From positions 1-40,298 of the forward strand of contig CAJXPG010000018.1 of the NCBI GenBank assembly GCA_913057925.1: a stretch of DNA of 40,298 nt, read 5' to 3'. The position numbers and the translations under genes were made by a program. The notes beneath the pieces were generated by a model, which saw nothing but the letters and a program-made list of their open reading frames with translations, was not told the DNA's origin and did not search any database. Positions 1 to 7,156 of the stretch are shown here, piece after piece; position 1 is the stretch's first letter; the number at the start of each line of letters is the position of its first letter. Source of the stretch: an uncultured Colwellia sp. GTDB taxonomy: Bacteria; Pseudomonadota; Gammaproteobacteria; Enterobacterales; Alteromonadaceae.

Positions 1-46
1 AGATCTAGTACGGTCTCGTGGGCTCGGAGATGTGTATAAGAGACAG
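1..46 (+). other. Nextera i7-side sequencing adapter (artefact)
   Basis: Bases 13-46 match the Nextera Read 2 transposase adapter, ending in the 19-bp Tn5 mosaic end (AGATGTGTATAAGAGACAG, 28-46). The preceding AGAT plus CTAGTACG (5-12) fits the end of the i7 flow-cell primer and the 8-base N702 index as written in the primer. This is library DNA, not genome. Genomic sequence starts at 47. Confidence 0.97.
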
Positions 47-615
47 CCCTTAATGAGCTGTACTCTTCTGCTGCCACAATTGATAGAGGCACCTACCCTG
101 AAAGAGCAAAAGAAATTGATGAGTTAATTCTTCAAAAAGAAGCTGAGCTTCCCGAAGAATTTGAAACAAGCAAAAATGAAGGAGAAAAAGCAACAAGGTC
201 TGATAGATTTGTTGCTGCAATGATAGATGCAATCATCGGCATAATTTCAATAACACCCGTGATTTATTACTTTGGATTTGATTCACTCATCAGTCCTACT
301 CTGCTATTTTTAGCGGGATTGTTTATATACGGCCTTTTTACTACCGCGATACTACACGGTTATCTTTTATATTATTACGGACAAACAATTGGCAAAAACT
401 ATATGTCTATCCGTATTGAAAATTTAGATGGCACTCAAGCGAAATTATCGACAATATATTTTAAGCGTATGTTACCCATGCAATTACTAGGTTTAATACC
501 CGCTTTAGGGCAAGTTATATCTGGTGTTATAAACCCACTGTTTATTTTCAGTAAAGATAAGCGTTGCTTGCACGATTATTTAGCTAAAACCAAGGTGAGT
601 TATACGGAGGCATAA
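47..615 (+). CDS. RDD-family membrane protein, 5' end missing
   Basis: The reading frame is open from the left edge (first full genomic codon at 49), so the real start lies beyond the contig and the ATG at 220 is probably internal. About 57 residues precede it. They include a charged helical stretch with a YPERAKEIDELI segment, then SDRFVAAMIDAII, the usual opening of an RDD domain (Arg, then Asp-Asp-like acidic positions in membrane helices). Two or three membrane helices follow, then GQTIGKNYMSIRIENLDG and a basic helix leading to KDKRCLHDYLAKT, the typical RDD C-terminal end. RDD proteins are small integral inner-membrane proteins, some linked to ion transport, but the role of most is unknown. 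A GGAGG motif just before the stop serves the next gene, two bases downstream, so the two are co-transcribed. RDD assignment is firm; function is not assignable. Confidence 0.85.
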
Positions 616-617
616 TA

Positions 618-1067
618 ATGACACTCAGAAAAAATATTAAAAAAGACATCTGGAACATTGGCGCTTTTATGTTTTTTACTTGGCTTAGCTTTAAGTTTAT
701 CGGCTATGGAATGGACTTTTTTGACGTTCAACTTCCGTCAATCTGTAACAACACAGAGGTAGCAGAATTCACCTCTCCAAATGGCAAAAAAATTGCGAGG
801 CTTGGTTATGCCGATTGTGGTGCAACAACGAATTGGCAATCAGGCATAAATATTGTTGATGTTAAAACAGGTAAAGTATTTAGAGGTTTGTTTGGGTTAG
901 ATGGCAAGCCTGAAAACTTAAAAGTGTACTGGCAATCAAATACCAAATTAATTGTTGCGAATTTTCCAATTGAAAACTTGCTCAGGTTTAACAATGATAA
1001 CTTTGCTGGTGCATGGATAGAATTACGACCAAGTGAGCACAACAAGCAGCTAAATCAAAATGAATAG
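618..1067 (+). CDS. Hypothetical membrane-anchored protein, 149 aa
   Basis: I do not recognise this family. The protein has a short basic N-terminus and one hydrophobic helix at about residues 13-30 (IGAFMFFTWLSFKFIGYGM), which looks like an uncleaved signal anchor. A roughly 115-residue mainly beta extracytoplasmic part follows, containing two cysteines (near residues 43 and 68) that could form a disulfide in the periplasm. The start is well supported: GGAGG lies 9-10 bases upstream, inside the end of the RDD gene. The 3' end overlaps the next gene by 8 bp, so it sits in a translationally coupled cluster. Function unknown. Confidence 0.75.
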   Translation: MTLRKNIKKDIWNIGAFMFFTWLSFKFIGYGMDFFDVQLPSICNNTEVAEFTSPNGKKIARLGYADCGATTNWQSGINIVDVKTGKVFRGLFGLDGKPENLKVYWQSNTKLIVANFPIENLLRFNNDNFAGAWIELRPSEHNKQLNQNE

Positions 1068-1392
1068 AACAGAAGCACTCCAACAAATAATTACTTTTGG
1101 CAAGCAGCGAGATGAAGCTTTTACCAAGCTAGTGAAGTGTCGCTATGATAGTGATATAGAGCACTTTGTCCTCGAACATAAAATATTGGCCGATGTCTTA
1201 GCTATGTATATTAACGGCTCTATTTCTGGGGACGACCTTGAAGAGTGGGCTAATTTTGTTGAGTGTCGTGATGATATCAACTATCTTGCTGTTGAAGATT
1301 ATATCTACGCCTTAGCCAATCCTGAAATTATGGGTGATATCTCTCAAGCTAAAATTAACCAAATGTTGGTCGTACTAAAAGAGCATTTATGA
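1060..1392 (+). CDS. Hypothetical small acidic helical protein, 110 aa
   Basis: Unrecognised small cytoplasmic protein with no signal peptide or membrane helix. It is acidic and predicted mostly helical by eye. A central segment (EWANFVECRDDINY, about residues 62-75) followed by ALANPEIMGDIS looks conserved in style. The architecture recalls small immunity-type or regulatory proteins, but I cannot name a family and do not assign a function. It overlaps the upstream gene by 8 bp, and its stop overlaps the start of the GNAT gene in an ATGA junction (1389-1392), so expression is very probably coupled to both. There is no obvious Shine-Dalgarno, consistent with coupling. Confidence 0.7.
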   Translation: MNRTEALQQIITFGKQRDEAFTKLVKCRYDSDIEHFVLEHKILADVLAMYINGSISGDDLEEWANFVECRDDINYLAVEDYIYALANPEIMGDISQAKINQMLVVLKEHL

Positions 1393-1802
1393 AAATTGAA
1401 GTATTAGAAAATCCAGAACAAGCATTGATTGACTTTCTCAGTGCAAGAATTGCTGAATTTAATTGGCAGCACTGGGAAGTAAGTGAAAGGCTTCCTTTAG
1501 CAATTCAAGTAAAGTCAGACAAAGGCGAGGTTATCGCAGGCTCTGCTGGTCGTACTTTTGGTGATTGGTTGTTGATTGATACTTTATGGGTATCAGAGGA
1601 GTTACGAGGTCAAAATATTGGTAACGATATACTGGCAAAAATGGAAGATACGGCTAAAAAGCGTGGCTGTAATAAATGCCTTTTAGATACTTTAAATTTT
1701 CAAGCTATGCCATTTTACCAAGCGCGCGGCTATAAAACTCAATGGGTACAAAAAGGCTATCCGAAATCCGGCTGCAAATACTTTATGGTTAAAGATTTAT
1801 AA
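1389..1802 (+). CDS. GNAT-family N-acetyltransferase
   Basis: A 137-residue single-domain protein of normal GNAT length. The acetyl-CoA-binding motif A is visible as LRGQNIGNDILAKME (about residues 72-86), preceded by the beta-strand LLIDTLWVSEE. Motif B follows as LLDTLNFQAMPFYQARGYK (about 98-116), in which the Tyr is the common general-acid position. The acceptor substrate cannot be deduced. It is the last gene of the left-edge cluster, overlapping its neighbour by 4 bp. The next gene is on the other strand and ends 3 bp away, so the two converge with no separate terminator visible between them. Confidence 0.88.
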   Translation: MKIEVLENPEQALIDFLSARIAEFNWQHWEVSERLPLAIQVKSDKGEVIAGSAGRTFGDWLLIDTLWVSEELRGQNIGNDILAKMEDTAKKRGCNKCLLDTLNFQAMPFYQARGYKTQWVQKGYPKSGCKYFMVKDL

Positions 1803-1804
1803 GT

Positions 1805-2791
1805 TTAATTGCCTAATATCTCATCCATAACCCAACTGGTATGCAAAGCAGAATTCCCCGTTGATGGATGTTGCACATTGTTTACTAAGTGCTGATAAAT
1901 ATTACCAACATGGTTAAGCTGAATATTTTCAGGGTTGTCAATCGTGAAGGTTTGCTGTTTATCACCTTGGCTTAATACCACAGGTACTTCGTCAAACACT
2001 GAGAACTTTAATTCCCCTTCACTACCAATAATGCTAACCGTGTCTTGTCTTGATGCACCACCAAAGTTCCAGCTACCCACACCGGTTACGCCAGTGTTAT
2101 GAAGCCAACATGCACTTACAGCATCAGCAGCAGAATACAAGCCTTGCTGATTACTTACGATACCTTTAGCTTGTTGGAAGTCGCCCAGTAAAAATGAAAA
2201 CAAATCTAAACCATGACTGGCTAAGTCGTCAAAATAGCCTCCTGGAGCAATCGTTTTATCTGTGCGCCAGTTATATTCACCCGAGGTATCTAACGAATTG
2301 GCAGGTTTACTTAAGTGCCAACTGATATGCCTAACTTGACCAATAGCACCAGATTCTAATAAAGATTTTACTTTATTAAAACGAGGTAAAGAACGACGAT
2401 AATAAGCAACAAATAGCGGGGTATTAGCTTCTTCAAAAGCTTGTACTATAGCCAAGCTTTCTTGGTAACTTGGCGCTAAAGGCTTTTCAATACAACAAGG
2501 TTTTCCAGCAGCTGCCACTAATAAAGCATAATGTTTATGGCTATCAGGTGGCGTAGCAATATAAACAGCATCAATAGTATCGTCATTGATAATCTCTTCG
2601 GCATTATCACTGCAGCGAGCCACTTGGTGACGTTTTGCGTAATCTTGCGCAAGCATTAGATCACGCCGCATTACAGCAGAAAGCTCAAAGCCGGCAGTTT
2701 TTTGGTAGGCGGGACCACTCTTAACTTCCGTTACCGCGCCACAACCGATTATGCCCCAACGAATGGGTTTTGAAATATTTTTACTATCCAA
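1805..2791 (-). CDS. Gfo/Idh/MocA-family NAD(P)-dependent oxidoreductase
   Basis: A 328-residue protein of typical Gfo/Idh/MocA size. An N-terminal Rossmann fold opens with RWGIIGCGAVTE (about residues 11-22). YIATPPDSHKHYA marks the loop after the fourth strand, and CIEKPLAPS contains the family's EKP catalytic lysine region (about residues 98-106). A C-terminal alpha/beta substrate domain contains GGYFDDLASHGLDLFSFLLG, with the conserved His of the active site. The family oxidises or reduces sugars and sugar derivatives; the substrate is not predictable. The start shown is TTG, as no ATG fits the frame before the Rossmann motif. It lies downstream of the GH16-like gene on the same strand (82 bp gap), suggesting a sugar-related role by association only. 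Confidence 0.88.
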   Translation of the reverse strand: MDSKNISKPIRWGIIGCGAVTEVKSGPAYQKTAGFELSAVMRRDLMLAQDYAKRHQVARCSDNAEEIINDDTIDAVYIATPPDSHKHYALLVAAAGKPCCIEKPLAPSYQESLAIVQAFEEANTPLFVAYYRRSLPRFNKVKSLLESGAIGQVRHISWHLSKPANSLDTSGEYNWRTDKTIAPGGYFDDLASHGLDLFSFLLGDFQQAKGIVSNQQGLYSAADAVSACWLHNTGVTGVGSWNFGGASRQDTVSIIGSEGELKFSVFDEVPVVLSQGDKQQTFTIDNPENIQLNHVGNIYQHLVNNVQHPSTGNSALHTSWVMDEILGN

Positions 2792-2812
2792 GGTGCTTTT
2801 CTCGTAGTGAGT

Positions 2813-2845
2813 TTTCAGGGTAGATGCTCAACATTTACCCTGAAA
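2813..2845 (-). other. Intercistronic hairpin between GH16-like and oxidoreductase genes
   Basis: A perfect 10-bp stem (2813-2822 with 2836-2845, TTTCAGGGTA/TACCCTGAAA) with a 13-base loop. On the minus strand, where both flanking genes are read, no T-run follows the stem. It may therefore be an mRNA processing or stabilising structure, or a weak attenuator, rather than a standard terminator. Confidence 0.45.
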
Positions 2846-2873
2846 TTTTCATGACTTTACAGCTGATAGTTTG

Positions 2874-3797
2874 TTATAAGCCACAGTAACTATCAAGTTT
2901 AGGTTGCCAGTGCGGCACAGTATCTTGCTGAGCAACTTTATTTGCACGTAATTTTATCACTTCATTAAGCACAGCTTGGTGAGATAGATTCTGCTCGGCA
3001 TTAAAATATACCCAATCAACTTCTTGATGGTATTGGCGCATTTGTGTACTTTCAACAATTTGCTCTGGAATAAACCACAAATTAAAATTCACCGACATAG
3101 CAACTTCAGGGTAGACATCTTTGCCGTGAGTTGAGAATAAGTGACCATTAATATAGTACTTAATTTCATTATCAAACACCTGTAATACCAGCGTATTCCA
3201 GCCTTGCAAACTTTTAACGTAAGTATCAAAGGCATTTACCTTTGTCCAAGGCTCAAGCTGAAAAGTTTCCCACGAGGTTGAGAAAAGCACATTTTCCTTT
3301 TCTCCCCAGCCGCCGTTGGCTAAGTATTCAAAATCCATTTCACTGTAATTTTTATCCATTGGCGCTTCAAGTGGGCTGATAGTATAAAAAGTTTCAACAA
3401 TACCATCACCATCAGGACCAAAATCAGGCTGGTCGTTAAAATAAACACGTGCGGCATAAGTACCTTCAAGGTACTTACGTTGGTGACAGATTTGCGTATG
3501 GCGGGTATTTTCAGCGCTGCCGTCAGTTTTCGACGTTAAGCGCATTACCGTATTTTGACTATTACCTTGATCTGGATGAAAGCTGATGCCTTCTGACCAC
3601 CATGTTGCATTTTTGATGCCCGGATGACCGGTTTCGGTTCTAGGTACCCAGCCATTTTTTTGTGCGTCTGCTAACGTTTTATAGCTAAAGTCATCAAACA
3701 TGACCTTGTTGCTAGATGCGTGAACTTGGCCAATGGGATTTAGGGTTAACGCCATTGCGCCAATAAGTAATCTTGGTAGTGCTAAGGAGAGCTTCAT
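2874..3797 (-). CDS. Secreted GH16-like glycoside hydrolase
   Basis: A 307-residue protein with an N-terminal signal peptide (basic start, hydrophobic to about residue 24, VHA/SS cleavage). The jelly-roll body includes YSEMDFEYLANGGWG at residues 151-165. This matches the ExDxE active-site pattern of lichenase-type GH16 enzymes without the beta-bulge: E153 nucleophile, D155, E157 acid/base. Upstream EGTYAARVYF and downstream WNTLVLQVFDNEIKYYINGHL fit the same fold. GH16 enzymes cut beta-1,3/1,4-glucans or galactans; the precise glycan is not clear, and this looks like a divergent branch. The protein should act in the periplasm or outside the cell. An AGGA motif lies about 12 bases before the ATG. 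The gene sits between a ppnP terminator and an oxidoreductase gene. Confidence 0.8.
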   Translation of the reverse strand: MKLSLALPRLLIGAMALTLNPIGQVHASSNKVMFDDFSYKTLADAQKNGWVPRTETGHPGIKNATWWSEGISFHPDQGNSQNTVMRLTSKTDGSAENTRHTQICHQRKYLEGTYAARVYFNDQPDFGPDGDGIVETFYTISPLEAPMDKNYSEMDFEYLANGGWGEKENVLFSTSWETFQLEPWTKVNAFDTYVKSLQGWNTLVLQVFDNEIKYYINGHLFSTHGKDVYPEVAMSVNFNLWFIPEQIVESTQMRQYHQEVDWVYFNAEQNLSHQAVLNEVIKLRANKVAQQDTVPHWQPKLDSYCGL

Positions 3798-3933
3798 TAT
3801 TATTTAATTCCTGTCTAATAAACAAATGTTGTTGTCAGCTATTTTTGAGCTGCAAACAATTGAACATTTGGTTAGTAGATTTACCAATTAAATAATATTA
3901 AAGATGCGGTTTTTCGTTATTAAATTATATTAA

Positions 3934-3960
3934 AGCCTGTAATTTATAGGGCTACAGGCT
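3934..3960 (-). terminator. Probable rho-independent terminator after ppnP
   Basis: Stem AGCCTGTA (3934-3941) with TACAGGCT (3953-3960), loop of 11 bases, followed on the minus strand by a T/A-rich tract. It lies about 20 bases past the ppnP stop. Confidence 0.55.
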
Positions 3961-3981
3961 TACTTATATTTATTAAAAGCT

Positions 3982-4296
3982 TTAGTTTAAATAGCTACAA
4001 CAATAATCAACTAAGGTTTTTGCTTTAATTTCAAAGGCACTATTGGCTTCAACTTCAAAAGATTGTCCGCCACTAATACTTTGCCATTCGTTTGCACCTG
4101 CTAATAAGATTTCACACTCACCAGCGGTGATTTCCATCAGTTCTTTTTCATTAGTGCCAAACTTATAATCACCCGGCATCATAATACCTAAGGTTTTAAA
4201 ACTGCCATCGTCAAAAGAAACTTTGCGGCTAGTGACTTTGCCATCAAAGTAAACATTGGCGGCTTTAGTAACAGTAACTTGTTTGAATTCAGACAT
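3982..4296 (-). CDS. ppnP: Pyrimidine/purine nucleoside phosphorylase PpnP (YaiE/DUF1255)
   Basis: A 104-residue single cupin-like protein, ten residues longer than E. coli PpnP at the N-terminus. Recognisable family segments are NVYFDGKVTSRKVSF, TLGIMMPGDYKFGTNEKELMEITAGE, EWQSISGGQSFEV and the terminal VDYCCSYL. PpnP splits several nucleosides into the free base and ribose 1-phosphate in the cytoplasm. It is read away from ilvC, with the ilvC terminator located in its own upstream region. The start ATG has the weak Shine-Dalgarno AGGAAAAAA. Assignment is secure from overall resemblance to E. coli YaiE. Confidence 0.92.
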   Translation of the reverse strand: MSEFKQVTVTKAANVYFDGKVTSRKVSFDDGSFKTLGIMMPGDYKFGTNEKELMEITAGECEILLAGANEWQSISGGQSFEVEANSAFEIKAKTLVDYCCSYLN

Positions 4297-4328
4297 TATT
4301 TTTTCCTCAAATACTTTTTCTCAGAAAT

Positions 4329-4368
4329 AAAAAAGGGAAGCCATTAACTATTTAGGTAATGGCTTCCC
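4329..4368 (-). terminator. Rho-independent terminator of ilvC
   Basis: Perfect 12-bp stem GGGAAGCCATTA (4335-4346) and TAATGGCTTCCC (4357-4368) with a 10-base loop. On the minus strand the stem is followed directly by six T (4329-4334). It lies 54 bases past the ilvC stop: textbook form. Confidence 0.92.
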
Positions 4369-4421
4369 GATTAAGTTATTACGGGAATGACAACATCACA
4401 GTTGTCACCCTCATCGCTAAT

Positions 4422-5903
4422 TTATTGTGCGCTAGCAATTTTTTTCATGTCGGTCATGTAACCGCGAAGTTCTTTACCAATCACTTCAACACCGTGGCTG
4501 CGGATTGCTTCGTTTACTTCGATTAAACGTGCGTTATCAACATTGTTTGAGCTATCTTTCAAGCCTTCGCCTAATTGCTCTAATGTTAAGTTACTTGCGT
4601 ACTCTTCTAATAGAGGTACCGCTGCATGGGTAAATAAGTAGTTACCGTATTCTGCAGTATCTGAAATTACTACGTTCATTTCGTATAACTTGTTACGTGC
4701 AATACAGTTAGCAATTAGTGGTGTCTCATGAAGTGACTCATAATAAGCAGACTCTTCGATGATGCCTGAGTCAACCATTGCGTCAAACGCAAGCTCAACA
4801 CCCGCTTTGATCATAGCAACAACAAAAATACCTTTATCGTAGTACTCTTGCTCTGTTATTTCTGTGTCGCAATCTGCCGCTAATTCAAATGAAGTTTCAG
4901 CAGTTTCAGCGCGCCATGTTAGCAAGTTAACATCATCATTTGCCCAATCTGCCATCATGGTTTCAGAGAAGCGACCTTCAATGATGTCATCCATATGTTT
5001 TTGGAATAATGGGCGTAAAATTTCCTTTAACTCAACAGACATATCAAACGCTTTGATTTTCGCAGGGTTTGATAAACGGTCCATCATATTAGTGATACCG
5101 CCATGCTTAAGACCTTCAGTCGTGGTCTCTAAGCCATATTGTAGTAATTTACGAGCATATGCTGCGTCCATGCCTTGAGCAACTAATTGCTTGTGACCTA
5201 GTACAGCAGCTGTTTGCAACATACCACAAAGGATTGTTTGCTCACCCATTAAGTCAGACTTAACTTCAGCGATAAATGATGATTGAAGAACACCCGCTCT
5301 GTCACCACCTGTTGCACTTGCGTATGCTTTAGCAATGGCTAAACCGTTACCTTGTGGGTCGTTTTCAGGGTGAACTGCGATTAGTGTTGGAACACCAAAA
5401 CCACGTTTGTATTCTTCACGTACTTCAGTACCAGGACACTTAGGTGCAACCATAACAACTGTGATGTCTGGGCGAATTTGCATGCCTTCTTCAACAATGT
5501 TGAAACCATGTGAGTAAGAAAGCGTAGCGCCTTGCTTCATAAGTGGCATTACTGCAGTAACCGCAGAAGTATGCTGCTTATCAGGCGTTAAGTTTAAAAC
5601 TAAATCTGCTTGAGGAATTAACTCTTGGTAGTTACCAACAGTAAAACCGTTTTCAGTAGCCCACTGCCAAGATTGACGTTTCTCAGCGATTGCTGCATCA
5701 CGCAAAGCGTAAGAAATATTTAAACCAGAATCGCGCATGTTTAAACCTTGGTTTAAACCTTGAGCACCACAACCTACGATAACAATGTTCCAATCTTTGA
5801 TGAAGTTACAGCCATCGCTGAATTCTTCACGCTTCATAAAACGACATTGACCTAATTGGCCTAACTTTTCACGTAAGCTTAAAGTATTAAAATAATTGCT
5901 CAT
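4422..5903 (-). CDS. ilvC: Ketol-acid reductoisomerase (class II)
   Basis: A 493-residue enterobacterial-type long (class II) KARI; the E. coli protein has 491 residues. It converts 2-acetolactate and 2-aceto-2-hydroxybutyrate to the dihydroxy acids of the valine and isoleucine pathways, using NADPH and Mg2+. The N-terminal Rossmann motif VGCGAQG is at about residues 43-49. The NADPH-phosphate loop [16 protein letters not shown] follows, then the KARI signatures [22 protein letters not shown] and the acidic metal-binding helix [18 protein letters not shown] second knotted domain shows [25 protein letters not shown]. The Shine-Dalgarno AAGGAAAT precedes the ATG. The gene diverges from ilvY, its expected activator gene, and ends in a strong terminator, so it is probably monocistronic. 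Confidence 0.98.
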   Translation of the reverse strand: MSNYFNTLSLREKLGQLGQCRFMKREEFSDGCNFIKDWNIVIVGCGAQGLNQGLNMRDSGLNISYALRDAAIAEKRQSWQWATENGFTVGNYQELIPQADLVLNLTPDKQHTSAVTAVMPLMKQGATLSYSHGFNIVEEGMQIRPDITVVMVAPKCPGTEVREEYKRGFGVPTLIAVHPENDPQGNGLAIAKAYASATGGDRAGVLQSSFIAEVKSDLMGEQTILCGMLQTAAVLGHKQLVAQGMDAAYARKLLQYGLETTTEGLKHGGITNMMDRLSNPAKIKAFDMSVELKEILRPLFQKHMDDIIEGRFSETMMADWANDDVNLLTWRAETAETSFELAADCDTEITEQEYYDKGIFVVAMIKAGVELAFDAMVDSGIIEESAYYESLHETPLIANCIARNKLYEMNVVISDTAEYGNYLFTHAAVPLLEEYASNLTLEQLGEGLKDSSNNVDNARLIEVNEAIRSHGVEVIGKELRGYMTDMKKIASAQ

Positions 5904-6022
5904 GATATTTCCTTTGAAATAGATTCTGAATTTAGTGCTATTACCATTTGGTAAAAGTAATTAATGAAGTCAGTTTTTCTGACGATGCTTTTCATATGGT
6001 AAGCAGTCTACCCTAGCCTTCT

Positions 6023-6072
6023 TGTTGCAAAAAGTGATATATTCGCACCGTTACGTTGCGTTTTTTGCAACG
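6023..6072. promoter_or_regulatory. Candidate IlvY operator region between ilvC and ilvY
   Basis: A perfect inverted repeat CGTTGC (6054-6059) / GCAACG (6067-6072) with a 7-base spacer, plus a third GTTGCAA half-site at 6024-6030. LysR-type regulators bind such dyads in divergent promoters, and IlvY is known to bind tandem operators between ilvY and ilvC in E. coli. The position 120-150 bp upstream of ilvC fits. Assignment rests on position and symmetry only. Confidence 0.5.
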
Positions 6073-6092
6073 ACACGATATATCTCCCAAGT

Positions 6093-6199
6093 AACTTGGC
6101 TTGTTGATGATAAAAAGCTAGCTTCTCAAGCATGGATGCTTGTGTAGAGCCCCAAGGAAGGGTTTACGCGTCTAGCTTGTTTACTCAACAAGTTAAGTT
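6093..6199. repeat. Nested palindromic (MITE/REP-like) element upstream of ilvY
   Basis: Outer arms AACTTGGCTTGTTGA (6093-6107) and TCAACAAGTTAAGTT (6185-6199) pair at 13 of 15 positions. Inside them AAGCTAG (6115-6121) pairs with CTAGCTT (6172-6178). Inside that lies CAAGCAT-GG-ATGCTTG (6127-6142). The whole 107 bp can fold into one nested cruciform and ends about 30 bp before the ilvY start, inside its leader. No coding capacity. It shares the GCATGGATGC core with the element at 14213-14335. Confidence 0.6.
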
Positions 6200-6228
6200 C
6201 ACTATCAACAAAATATTTGGAGCTGTTC

Positions 6229-7134
6229 ATGGATCAAAAAGCATTAGCAATGTTTGCCCATTTGAGTCAAAGCTTGCATTTTGGCAAAACTGCACAAGCT
6301 CATCACATTAGTCCTTCCACGTTGAGTCGAGCAATTCAGCGCCTTGAAGATGAGGTAGGCAGTGAATTATTGCATCGAGATAATCGCACTGTGGTGCTAA
6401 CCGATGCGGGTAAAAAATTTAAATTGTATGCCGAGCAGCAACTTGAACACTGGCAAAGCTTTAAGCAATCACTCGACCAGAAACACACGGCGTTAACTGG
6501 AAAACTTCATATTTATTGCTCGGTAACCGCCGCCTATAGTCACTTACCACCTTTGCTAGAGCGCTTTCGAGTATTGCATCCGTTAGTTGAGATCATGTTA
6601 ACCACAGGTGATGCCGCCGATGCGTTAGAGCAAGTACAAAACAAGTCAGTTGATTTTGCTATTGCCGCTAACCCTGAAAGCTTGCCGCGTAGTGTCTATT
6701 TTCATCACTTAGATACCATTGCTCTTGCGGTTATTGCGCCAACCATGAGCTGTAACGTACAACTGCAACTTAGTGAAAAAGTACTCGCTTGGTCTGAAAT
6801 CCCAATAATTTTGCCTGAGCACGGTGCTGCCCGTAAACGATTTGAACCTTGGTATCGTAAAAAACAGCAAGGAAAACCTAATATTTACGCCACGGTTTCA
6901 GGCCATGAAGCCTTAGTGAGTATGGTCGCGTTAGGCTGTGGTGTTGGCATTGTTCCGCAGGTGGTCGTTGATAATAGTCCGGTAAAAGACAGAGTCAGAA
7001 ACCTAGCTAACGTCGGTGAAATCGAACCTTTTGAATTAGGGGTTTGTTGTTTGAATCAATCAAAAGCTCAACCACTAATCAAAGCCTTTTTCGATTCAAT
7101 TCTGGATACTGGCGTCGATTCAACGTCAGCTTAA
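6229..7134 (+). CDS. ilvY: LysR-family activator of ilvC
   Basis: A 301-residue LysR-type regulator. The N-terminal winged helix-turn-helix spans about residues 1-60 (HFGKTAQAHHISPSTLSRAIQRLEDEVG), and DNRTVVLTDAGK is very close to E. coli IlvY. The remainder is the periplasmic-binding-protein-like co-inducer domain with a conserved VALGCGVGIVPQVVV stretch. IlvY senses acetolactate/acetohydroxybutyrate and activates ilvC. I chose the ATG at 6229 (protein begins MDQKALAMF, matching the E. coli start) because GGAG at 6219-6222 is well spaced for it; an in-frame TTG at 6217 lacks such a site. Divergent orientation from ilvC supports the role. Confidence 0.93.
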   Translation: MDQKALAMFAHLSQSLHFGKTAQAHHISPSTLSRAIQRLEDEVGSELLHRDNRTVVLTDAGKKFKLYAEQQLEHWQSFKQSLDQKHTALTGKLHIYCSVTAAYSHLPPLLERFRVLHPLVEIMLTTGDAADALEQVQNKSVDFAIAANPESLPRSVYFHHLDTIALAVIAPTMSCNVQLQLSEKVLAWSEIPIILPEHGAARKRFEPWYRKKQQGKPNIYATVSGHEALVSMVALGCGVGIVPQVVVDNSPVKDRVRNLANVGEIEPFELGVCCLNQSKAQPLIKAFFDSILDTGVDSTSA

Positions 7135-7156
7135 ATTGGGCTCAGCTCATCCCAAG

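Noticed and set aside
1..46. Adapter mosaic end as evidence of a natural Tn5 insertion
   Set aside because: The flanking bases are Illumina primer and index sequence, not IS50 or transposon sequence.
6217..6228. Upstream TTG start for ilvY
   Set aside because: The GGAG ribosome site lies at 6219-6222, inside that extension, and is properly spaced for the ATG at 6229, which also matches the E. coli start.
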